32,632 bases of DNA from Sulfuritalea sp. (GTDB lineage Bacteria; Pseudomonadota; Gammaproteobacteria; Burkholderiales; Rhodocyclaceae): assembly GCA_021738385.1 (NCBI GenBank), contig JAIPCF010000029.1, positions 1-32,632 on the forward strand, written 5' to 3'. The notes under the pieces are model-generated. The model was not told the origin of the DNA. It made no database searches and worked only from the letters and a program-made list of their open reading frames with translations. The translations under genes and the position numbers were made by a program. Below are positions 26,137 through 32,632 of this stretch, piece after piece. The first letter of the stretch is position 1, and each line of letters opens with the position of its first letter.

Positions 26137-27486
26137 TCAACTTTCTTTGCCTGCGGGGATCGGACCGCCTTCGTCCACCGACTTTTTCCCGCGAACCCTG
26201 CGGCGCCGCTTCTTGGGTGCGCTGTCAGGTATCAACAGGGCTTCACGACCGTCATGATCGGCCTTTTGGAAATCATGCCACCAGGTCGCCAGTTCCGCAT
26301 CGATTTCTCCACTTTCTGCCCGCAAGGCGAGGAAATCATAGCCTGCACGGAAGCGCGGCAACTCGATCAAGCGATATGGCGTTTTCCCCGCACGCCTCTC
26401 GAAGCGCGGTTGCAGCGCCCAGATATCCTTGATGTCGCCGGCAATGCGACGCGTAATGGCGAGCTTTTCACCCTGCACATTCAATACTTCGTCCATGGCT
26501 TCATACAAGGCTGGAATCGGTATATCGCCCTTGGCCTTGCGCGCCTCCCAGGCGGCCAGCACCTCGTGCCAGAGCAGCGTGGCAAACAAATAACCGGGAG
26601 ACAAGGACTTGCCGGCCTTGACCCGCGCGTCGGTGCTTTGTAGCGCGAGCATGACGAACTTCTCGCCCAGTGGTTGTTCCAGAATCACATCGAGTAACGG
26701 CAGCAATCCGTGATGCAGTCCATCGTCACGCAAGCGCTTTACGCATTCGACAGAATGCCCTGAAAACAGCAGCTTCAGCATCTCGTCGAAAAGGCGTGCC
26801 GGCGGCACATTTTCCATCAGCTCGGCCATCTCGCGGATCGGCGCACGCACCGCCGGGTCAAGCGTCAGATGCAGCTTGGCCGAAAGACGCACGGCGCGCA
26901 GCATGCGCACCGGGTCTTCGCGATAACGTTGTTTGGGCTCGCCGATCATGCGCAGGGTTTTCTGCTGCAAATCGGCGACGCCATGGTGATAGTCGATCAC
27001 CGTCTCGGAGGAAGGATCGTAGTAAAGCGCATTGACCGTGAAATCGCGCCGGGCGGCATCTTCCGCGATCGAGCCGAAAACATTGTCGCGCAGTACCCGG
27101 CCATGCTCGTCCTTGACTGTATCGGCATCGTGCGCAGCGCGAAAAGTGGACACTTCCAGTGTTTCGCCACCCTGCATCACATGCACGATCTGGAAACGCC
27201 GACCGATGATGCGCGCGCGGCGAAACAGAACGCGCACCTGCTCTGGCGTTGCATCGGTTGCAACGTCGTAATCCTTGGGCTCAATGCCTGCGATTAGATC
27301 TCTCACGGCACCACCGACGATGAAGGCCTTGTATCCGGCCTTTTGCAGGGTTTCACAGGTACGACGGGCGCCGAGCGAGACACGCTCGCGGCGAATACCG
27401 TGACGCGCCACGGGAATCATGGCCGGCCCACTGAAAGACGAGGAATCACCGCGACGAAACACGCGGCGCAATAATTTGCGAATCAT
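26137..27486 (-). CDS. pcnB: Poly(A) polymerase I
   Basis: PcnB adds poly(A) tails to RNA 3' ends and so promotes RNA decay. The 449-residue protein has the nucleotidyltransferase motif FIVGGAVRDLIAGIEPKDYDVATDATPEQV, with the catalytic Asp-x-Asp at 72-74, then RRFQIVHVM, RRDFTVNALYYD, RYREDPVRMLRAVRLSAKL and a very basic C-terminal tail (PKKRRRRVRGKK). I chose ATG 27486 because the product then begins MIRKLLRRVFRR, as in other PcnB proteins. The frame stays open 50 codons further upstream but that part has no similarity. The ribosome-binding site is poor. It heads pcnB-folK and is divergent from valS. Confidence 0.94.
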   Translation of the reverse strand: MIRKLLRRVFRRGDSSSFSGPAMIPVARHGIRRERVSLGARRTCETLQKAGYKAFIVGGAVRDLIAGIEPKDYDVATDATPEQVRVLFRRARIIGRRFQIVHVMQGGETLEVSTFRAAHDADTVKDEHGRVLRDNVFGSIAEDAARRDFTVNALYYDPSSETVIDYHHGVADLQQKTLRMIGEPKQRYREDPVRMLRAVRLSAKLHLTLDPAVRAPIREMAELMENVPPARLFDEMLKLLFSGHSVECVKRLRDDGLHHGLLPLLDVILEQPLGEKFVMLALQSTDARVKAGKSLSPGYLFATLLWHEVLAAWEARKAKGDIPIPALYEAMDEVLNVQGEKLAITRRIAGDIKDIWALQPRFERRAGKTPYRLIELPRFRAGYDFLALRAESGEIDAELATWWHDFQKADHDGREALLIPDSAPKKRRRRVRGKKSVDEGGPIPAGKES

Positions 27487-27531
27487 GGAAAAGGTATGGA
27501 AACCCTGCAGAGCCTGCTTCTGGAGGCCGCA

Positions 27532-27596
27532 ATGATAGCCGAAACGCCCGGCCGACGCAGATTTGCGGCAGTCACAGCCTCGCCTTCCGCTAAAAT
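27532..27596. promoter_or_regulatory. Divergent pcnB/valS promoter region
   Basis: The 136 bases between the divergent pcnB and valS starts contain two plausible -10 boxes. TAAAAT on the plus strand (27591-27596) lies 27 bases before valS. TATCAT on the minus strand (27537-27532) lies 46 bases before pcnB. Neither has a clear -35 at 17 bases, so the assignments are tentative. Confidence 0.35.
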
Positions 27597-27622
27597 TGGC
27601 TTTTCCCCGCCTTGTAAGACCT

Positions 27623-30448
27623 ATGGAACTCGCCAAGAGCTTCGAACCTGCCGAAATAGAGCGCCACTGGTACCCGATCTGGGAATCGCGTGGCTACTTT
27701 GCCGCCGGGCTCGACACCAGCAAGACCGAAAATTTCTGCATTCTGCTACCGCCGCCAAATGTGACGGGGACCCTGCACATGGGTCACGGTTTCAACCAGG
27801 CCATCATGGATTCGATGACCCGCTACCATCGCATGCGCGGCGACAATACTTTGTGGCAGCCAGGAACCGACCACGCCGGCATCGCCACACAGATTGTTGT
27901 GGAACGGCAGCTTGACGCCCAGGGAATATCTCGTCACGAACTGGGCCGCGAGAAGTTCCTCGAAAAGGTCTGGGAATGGAAAGCCTTCTCCGGCGACACC
28001 ATCACCAAACAGATGCGCCGCCTCGGTACTTCGCCGGACTGGACACGCGAGCGCTTCACCATGGATGCAGGACTATCCAAGATAGTTACCGAATCTTTTG
28101 TCCGGTTGCACAAGGAAGGCCTGATCTACCGTGGCAAGCGACTGGTGAATTGGGACCCGGTATTGCACACCGCTGTCTCCGATCTGGAAGTGGTGAGCGA
28201 GGAAGAGGACGGATTTCTCTGGCATATCCGCTATCCCCTGAGCGATGGCTCGGGTCATTTGACGGTGGCAACGACGCGCCCGGAAACCATGCTCGGCGAC
28301 ACAGCCGTAATGGTGCATCCGGACGATCCGCGTTATATGCATTTAATCGGCAAGACCGTCAAGTTGCCACTTTGCGAGCGCGAATTGCCGATCATCGCCG
28401 ATGCCTTCGTCGATCTGGAGTTCGGCACCGGTTGCGTCAAGGTAACCCCGGCGCATGATTTCAACGACTACGCGGTGGGGCAACGCCACCAACTTCCCGT
28501 CATTTCTATTCTTACGCTGGACGCCAAGATCAACGATAACGCGCCTGAAAAATATCGGGGCATGGACCGCTTCGACGCACGCAAGCTCATCGTTGCCGAC
28601 CTCGAAGCTCTTGATCTGCTTGAAAAAACCGACAAGCACACGCTCAAGGTACCGCGCGGCGACCGTACTCACCAGATTATCGAACCCATGCTCACCGACC
28701 AATGGTTCGTCGCAGTGAGCAAACCCGGCCACGATGGCAAGAGCATTGCCGGCAAGGCGCTGGAGTGCGTAGCCTCGGGCGAAATCAAACTGGTACCCGA
28801 AAACTGGGTCAATACTTACAACCAATGGCTCAACAATATTCAGGACTGGTGCATTTCGCGCCAGCTTTGGTGGGGCCACCAGATTCCTGCCTGGTATGCC
28901 GACGACGGTCGACTATTCGTCGCCCATGACGAGGCCGAAGCATACGAACTGGCAAAAGCCGATGGCTATGCGGGTGCCTTGACACGCGATGATGACGTGC
29001 TGGACACCTGGTACTCCTCTGCGTTGTGGCCGTTCTCGACCCTGGACTGGACACCGGAATGGCCAGCCAAATCGAACCCCGCGCTTGATCTTTATCTACC
29101 ATCGTCCGTACTGGTTACCGGATTCGACATCATCTTTTTCTGGGTAGCGCGAATGGTCATGATGACCAAGCACATCACCGGAAAGATACCGTTCAAAAAT
29201 GTTTATGTGCACGGCCTGATCCGCGACGCCGAAGGCCACAAGATGTCCAAGTCCAAGGGCAACGTGCTTGACCCGATCGATCTGATCGATGGCATTGGGC
29301 TTGATGACCTGGTGAAGAAGCGCACCACCGGCCTGATGAATCCCAGGGATGCGGCGAAGATCGAAAAGCGCACGCGCAAGGAGTACCCAAACGGCATTCC
29401 TGGCTTTGGCACCGATGCACTACGCTTTACCTTTCTCAGCCTCGCCAGCCCGGGGCGCGACATCAAATTCGACATGCAGCGCTGCGAGGGCTATCGCAAC
29501 TTCTGCAACAAACTGTGGAACGCCACACGCTTTGTACTGATGAATTGCGAAGGGCAGGATTGCGGCCTTGCTGAACACGGATCGGACGCTTGCAACGCCA
29601 CCTATCTTGACTTTTCGCCGGCTGATCGCTGGATCGTCAGCCGCCTGCAACGCGTCGAGCACGAGGTCGAGCAGCACTTCGTCGATTATCGCTTTGATCT
29701 ACTGGCACGCGCCATCTACGAATTTGTCTGGGATGAATATTGCGACTGGTATCTGGAGCTGGCCAAAGTACAGGTTCAGCAGGGCCGCGAAGCGCAGCAG
29801 CGCGCAACGCGCCGCACCCTGGTGCGCGTGCTGGAGACTGTGTTGCGTTTGGCGCATCCGCTGATACCTTTCATCACCGAGGAGCTCTGGCAAACGGTCG
29901 CACCACTGGCCGGTCGGGCCGATGCGCAGGATGAATCCAAATCCTTGATGCTCCAGCCTTACCCGAAGGCCGATCTATCGCGTTGCGATACCAAAGCCGA
30001 AGCCTGGGTGGCCCTGCTGAAGGATATGGTCACCGCCTGTCGCAGCCTGCGTGGCGAAATGAACATCTCCCCTGCCCTGCGCGTACCATTAGTCGGCGCT
30101 GGCGACACGACGACACTGACTGCGTATGCGCCTTATCTGGCGGCATTGGCGAAGCTCTCCGAGGTCACAACCGCTTCAGCGCTGCCCGAGTCGGATGCCC
30201 CTGTGCAGATCATCGGCGAGTTCCGCCTGATGCTGAAAATCGAAATCGACGTGGCTACCGAAAAAGAACGACTCGGCAAGGAACTCACCCGCGTCGAAGG
30301 TGAAATCCTCAAGGCAGAGAAAAAGCTCGCCACAGAAAGCTTTGTCGCCCGCGCCCCGGCTCAGGTCGTTGCGCTGGAGCGCGAACGGCTGGACACCTTT
30401 GCCGCCCTGGCTGGAAAACTCAAAGCGCAAATCGCGCGGCTGGGATAA
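27623..30448 (+). CDS. valS: Valyl-tRNA synthetase
   Basis: This class I synthetase attaches valine to its tRNA and edits threonine mischarging. The 941-residue protein has the HIGH motif as HMGH in [19 protein letters not shown], the editing-domain signature [19 protein letters not shown], the catalytic [20 protein letters not shown], the [10 protein letters not shown] tRNA-binding start and a C-terminal coiled coil (about 870-941). I chose ATG 27623, giving [21 protein letters not shown], the standard N-terminus. The frame extends 20 codons further upstream without similarity. Residues 822-830 (VGAGDT) are encoded opposite a copy of the dispersed motif. A hairpin terminator follows the stop after 15 bases. 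Confidence 0.98.
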   Translation: MELAKSFEPAEIERHWYPIWESRGYFAAGLDTSKTENFCILLPPPNVTGTLHMGHGFNQAIMDSMTRYHRMRGDNTLWQPGTDHAGIATQIVVERQLDAQGISRHELGREKFLEKVWEWKAFSGDTITKQMRRLGTSPDWTRERFTMDAGLSKIVTESFVRLHKEGLIYRGKRLVNWDPVLHTAVSDLEVVSEEEDGFLWHIRYPLSDGSGHLTVATTRPETMLGDTAVMVHPDDPRYMHLIGKTVKLPLCERELPIIADAFVDLEFGTGCVKVTPAHDFNDYAVGQRHQLPVISILTLDAKINDNAPEKYRGMDRFDARKLIVADLEALDLLEKTDKHTLKVPRGDRTHQIIEPMLTDQWFVAVSKPGHDGKSIAGKALECVASGEIKLVPENWVNTYNQWLNNIQDWCISRQLWWGHQIPAWYADDGRLFVAHDEAEAYELAKADGYAGALTRDDDVLDTWYSSALWPFSTLDWTPEWPAKSNPALDLYLPSSVLVTGFDIIFFWVARMVMMTKHITGKIPFKNVYVHGLIRDAEGHKMSKSKGNVLDPIDLIDGIGLDDLVKKRTTGLMNPRDAAKIEKRTRKEYPNGIPGFGTDALRFTFLSLASPGRDIKFDMQRCEGYRNFCNKLWNATRFVLMNCEGQDCGLAEHGSDACNATYLDFSPADRWIVSRLQRVEHEVEQHFVDYRFDLLARAIYEFVWDEYCDWYLELAKVQVQQGREAQQRATRRTLVRVLETVLRLAHPLIPFITEELWQTVAPLAGRADAQDESKSLMLQPYPKADLSRCDTKAEAWVALLKDMVTACRSLRGEMNISPALRVPLVGAGDTTTLTAYAPYLAALAKLSEVTTASALPESDAPVQIIGEFRLMLKIEIDVATEKERLGKELTRVEGEILKAEKKLATESFVARAPAQVVALERERLDTFAALAGKLKAQIARLG
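30088..30110 (-). repeat. Dispersed 23-nt motif, copy 8 (within valS, antisense)
   Basis: On the minus strand it matches 20 of 23 positions: T at position 1 and AA at positions 21-22. The twelve core bases CCAGCGCCGACT are exact. It lies opposite valS and corresponds to VGAGDT, the same frame as the queA and secF copies. Confidence 0.65.
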
Positions 30449-30463
30449 GCCGACACAACAAAG

Positions 30464-30490
30464 CAAAGCCCGGCTCTTGGCCGGGCTTTG
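30464..30490. terminator. Hairpin terminator between valS and the exported-protein gene
   Basis: CAAAGCCCGGC (30464-30474) pairs perfectly with GCCGGGCTTTG (30480-30490) around a five-base loop. It lies between the convergent valS and 30514-31488 genes. The flanking T-rich bases are better on the minus strand (TTTGCTTTGTTG), so it probably serves both genes, the minus-strand one more efficiently. Confidence 0.75.
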
Positions 30491-30513
30491 TCGATGCATC
30501 TAATCGGTTCTGA

Positions 30514-31488
30514 TCATCGCGCGTCTTTCTTGCCCCCAGCGGTCAGCGAAAGCGCCTCGCGAATCGCTTCGGGTGATTTCATGATGTTCATGAAACTGTT
30601 GGCGCCCATCATCGAAAGATCGGGGAAGCTCACCGCTATGCGGAAGCGAGCGTACTGTGCAAAAACCGTATCGCCGGATACCAGAATATCGTAGGGCAGG
30701 TGCGCGGCGGACTTCACGTCCTTGAAGTCGATTTCGCTCATAAGGTAGGCGTCATCCATCATTTTTTTGTCACCCGACCCTTTCATCGCGACACCGAACA
30801 GCACTTCTTTCTTGCCAATGACATCAACGCGATAGACCTTGGTTACGCCATGCTTTCCCGCCGCAAGACCGGCCTCGACGGCCTTCACGGCTTCCTCGTG
30901 GCTGCCGTACTTGACGAACTCGTTCGGCTCGTCGAAATACTCCATGCCAAAAGCGTAGTGGTACTTGCGCAGCTTTTCCGCGGTCAATCCTTCGGCTCCG
31001 TACTCCTCAACCCTGCCAAGAACAGTCTGCAACTTGGTTGCCGTGGCCTTTAGATCGCCATTCATGCGATATGCATTGGCCCAATACGGAGGGTTTGTGT
31101 AGGAAACCTGTACCCCGTCTTTGACCTTGGCAACTGCCACGCGCATCGCGGCACCAAAGCCGCCGTGCTCCGATTTGGAGGCGGTGCTGCGCAATTCCTC
31201 ATTCGTCACCCCCATCACCGTGGTGTTCGCGTAAGGCGAGTAGCTGCCCGCGACAGTGAAGCCAGCCTTCGTCAGCGCGGCCTTGGTGGCTTCGACTTTT
31301 TGCGTCAATTCACCGGCTCCTTTTGACGCCAGTACAAAGGGCTTCAGCACAGCATCCTGCGCAAAAGCTACTGTGGCACTAAGCGCCAGAACTATAAGGC
31401 TCAGGCTTCTCCAGATTTTGGTAACAGCTGCTGCGCCAAACCAAGAAGCGGCCAGCGTTAGCCTCCACTGAAACTCTGTTTTGGACAT
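30514..31488 (-). CDS. Exported protein of unknown family
   Basis: The 324-residue protein has a long N-terminus and a hydrophobic signal segment ending ALSATVAFAQ near residue 44, so it is probably periplasmic. The mature part may contain two alpha/beta halves. The first reads ALTKAGFTVAGSYSPYANTTVMGVTNEELRSTASKSEHGGFGAAMRVAVAKV and the second contains GKKEVLFGVAMKGSGDKKMMDDAYLMSEIDFKDVKSAAHLPYDILVSGDTVFAQYARFRIAVSFPDLSMMGANSFMNIMKSPEAI. This recalls DUF302-like folds, but I cannot confirm that. There are no cysteine pairs or heme sites. A purine-rich GGGGGAGAG precedes the ATG. It lies downstream of a FadL-type gene, from which a strong terminator separates it. Confidence 0.72.
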   Translation of the reverse strand: MSKTEFQWRLTLAASWFGAAAVTKIWRSLSLIVLALSATVAFAQDAVLKPFVLASKGAGELTQKVEATKAALTKAGFTVAGSYSPYANTTVMGVTNEELRSTASKSEHGGFGAAMRVAVAKVKDGVQVSYTNPPYWANAYRMNGDLKATATKLQTVLGRVEEYGAEGLTAEKLRKYHYAFGMEYFDEPNEFVKYGSHEEAVKAVEAGLAAGKHGVTKVYRVDVIGKKEVLFGVAMKGSGDKKMMDDAYLMSEIDFKDVKSAAHLPYDILVSGDTVFAQYARFRIAVSFPDLSMMGANSFMNIMKSPEAIREALSLTAGGKKDAR

Positions 31489-31531
31489 ATCTCTCCCCCG
31501 GGAAAATTGTGTTTTTGAAATTTTGAAACAA

Positions 31532-31565
31532 CAAGGGCTGAAAGCGCTGCCGCTTTCAGCCCTTG
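31532..31565 (-). terminator. Strong terminator of the FadL-type gene
   Basis: CAAGGGCTGAAAGCG and CGCTTTCAGCCCTTG form a perfect 15-pair stem around a four-base loop, 37 bases after the FadL-type stop. On the minus strand the stem is followed by T-rich sequence (TTGTTTCAAAATTTC). This fits an intrinsic terminator for the outer-membrane gene and isolates it from the downstream exported-protein gene. Confidence 0.85.
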
Positions 31566-31601
31566 TCTTGGAACTACTTGACTTTCGGTGCTATCAACCG
31601 A

Positions 31602-32632
31602 TCAGAACTTCATGCCGTAGGCAATACCGATCGCGTTCTGGTGCATCTTCAGGTCGACCGGGTGACCGATTAGCGTGCCTCCCGTACAGCCAGCACCCAA
31701 ATTGTTACACCCACCGTCACCGTTAGCGATACCGTTGATCTTCTTTTCGAACGCGTGCATGTAAGACAGCGTCAACTCGGACTTGTCTGCCAATGTCCAT
31801 GTCGCACCCAGCGTCAGGTGATCTTCAACAGTCGCCGGAGCAAGAATATTGAAGAAGGTTTGAGTCGACCTGAGCGGCATCTTGGCGTGGTTGTATCCTG
31901 CTCGCAGCATCAAGTTTGGCGTGTATTGGTAACTCATGCCAAATTTGTACACCGTTTGGTCTGTCCAACCAAACCCTGAGCCATTTTCTCCACCCAATAG
32001 CGTGCCGGCAACTCCTGGAAATTTGTCACCATTATTGGCGATGGATTTGACACCGCCATAGTTGATTTGCACTATATCGGCCGCCAGCATAAGTTTGTCA
32101 TTTGCCTTGTATGCGACACCAATGCCATAGGTTTCAGGAATATCAAAGCGCCCTTGCTGTGCAAATAGACCCTTGTACTTGTCAAATTTCGACATCTTGG
32201 TCTTGGGTTGATAGGTCGCACCCAGAGTGACGGCAGGCGATACCTGGCCAGTCCAGCCAAATTTCAACCCGAGTCCCCGCGACGTATCCTTGCCGCGATT
32301 GGTAACATTGCCGACTGACGTGGTTTGCGTGGCGACATTAAACGACTCCAGCCCACGTGCTTCAAAACTTTGGAATACCATGTTCAGACTTACGCCGATC
32401 GAGTGGTTCTTGTTTGGCTTCCAGGCAAACGTCGGTGCAATGAACAGCTGTTCCAGGTTGCTGTAGGTATTGCTGGTCGCGCCGGCGATTACGATTTTTC
32501 CGTAATCGGTATTCATTCCACCATTGCCATACACATCAATGCCCACCGCCATATCCCAGCCGAGCATTTTGGTGTAGCCGAATTCGGGAACAGCAAACAA
32601 GTTTTTGCCACTCTTGTAGTCAGTGTTCACTG
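31602..32632 (-). CDS. FadL/OmpP1/TodX-family outer-membrane channel, partial (5' end outside window)
   Basis: This is the C-terminal 343 residues of a beta-barrel of the FadL family, which takes up fatty acids or hydrophobic aromatic compounds across the outer membrane. Alternating strand patterns run through the protein. Family-like segments include FIAPTFAWKPNKNHSIGVSLN, LGLKFGWTGQVSPAVTLGATYQPKTKM, YKFGMSYQYTPNLMLRAGYNHAKMPL, LTLGATWTLADKSELTLSYMHAFEKKING and the terminal HQNAIGIAYGMKF, which ends in Phe as outer-membrane barrels do. Two cysteines (GGCNNLGAGC) near the C-terminus may form an outer-loop disulfide. The frame is open to the window edge, so the start is not seen. The cargo cannot be told. 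Confidence 0.92.
   Translation of the reverse strand, partial: VNTDYKSGKNLFAVPEFGYTKMLGWDMAVGIDVYGNGGMNTDYGKIVIAGATSNTYSNLEQLFIAPTFAWKPNKNHSIGVSLNMVFQSFEARGLESFNVATQTTSVGNVTNRGKDTSRGLGLKFGWTGQVSPAVTLGATYQPKTKMSKFDKYKGLFAQQGRFDIPETYGIGVAYKANDKLMLAADIVQINYGGVKSIANNGDKFPGVAGTLLGGENGSGFGWTDQTVYKFGMSYQYTPNLMLRAGYNHAKMPLRSTQTFFNILAPATVEDHLTLGATWTLADKSELTLSYMHAFEKKINGIANGDGGCNNLGAGCTGGTLIGHPVDLKMHQNAIGIAYGMKF

Noticed and set aside
26174-26190. CACCGACTTTTTCC in the pcnB tail as a truncated copy of the motif
   Set aside because: It would need an internal deletion of the GCG block to align, and the encoded basic tail explains the sequence equally well.

Overview
The window looks like chromosomal DNA of a betaproteobacterium, probably Rhodocyclales or a near relative. 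The base composition is moderately GC-rich. The gene orders queA-tgt-yajC-secD-secF and pcnB-folK-panB-panC are typical of that class, and the proteins read like betaproteobacterial homologues. The sox genes indicate that the cell can oxidise reduced sulfur compounds such as thiosulfate. These assignments come from reading the sequence; no database search was possible.

Layout. 1-424 (+): tail of purB and a DUF2322-type small protein. 689-6069 (-): queA-tgt-yajC-secD-secF, combining queuosine tRNA modification with the accessory part of the Sec translocon. 6143-6841 (-): a Crp-type regulator. 7034-7118 (-): tRNA-Leu(CAA) with its own promoter. About 770 bases without a gene follow. 7888-12045 (+): soxYZAXB, with a strong intrinsic terminator between soxX and soxB. 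12092-15593 (+): a three-gene MacAB-like efflux system whose adaptor carries an unusual Spy/CpxP-like insertion. 15666-17694 (+): a CYTH-CHAD protein and a SixA-type phosphatase. 17810-23308 (+): a MarR regulator, a small lipoprotein, an alpha/beta hydrolase, an AsmA-like protein, an RhlE-like DEAD-box helicase and an FAH-family enzyme. 23386-27486 (-): panD, panC, panB, folK and pcnB (pantothenate, folate and RNA polyadenylation). 27623-30448 (+): valS. 30514-32632 (-): an unrecognised exported protein and the C-terminal part of a FadL-type outer-membrane channel.

How the genes work together. SoxXA, SoxYZ and SoxB form a periplasmic thiosulfate-oxidising core. No soxCD is present here, so complete oxidation by Sox would need genes elsewhere or another sulfane-sulfur route. 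QueA and Tgt act in the same modification pathway. YajC, SecD and SecF form one complex. PanB, PanC and PanD make pantothenate.

The most notable signal is not a gene. A 23-nt oligonucleotide, an 8-nt CCGTNYCR arm followed by the 15-nt core CCAGCGCCGACTTTT, occurs eight times at 20/23 or better, plus one weaker copy. Copies lie inside unrelated genes in two reading frames and in two intergenic regions. The five plus-oriented copies all lie before 21.1 kb and the three minus-oriented strong copies all lie after 23.3 kb. It behaves like a dispersed functional DNA word, for example an uptake sequence or a chromosome-organising motif, and I do not recognise it as a described one.
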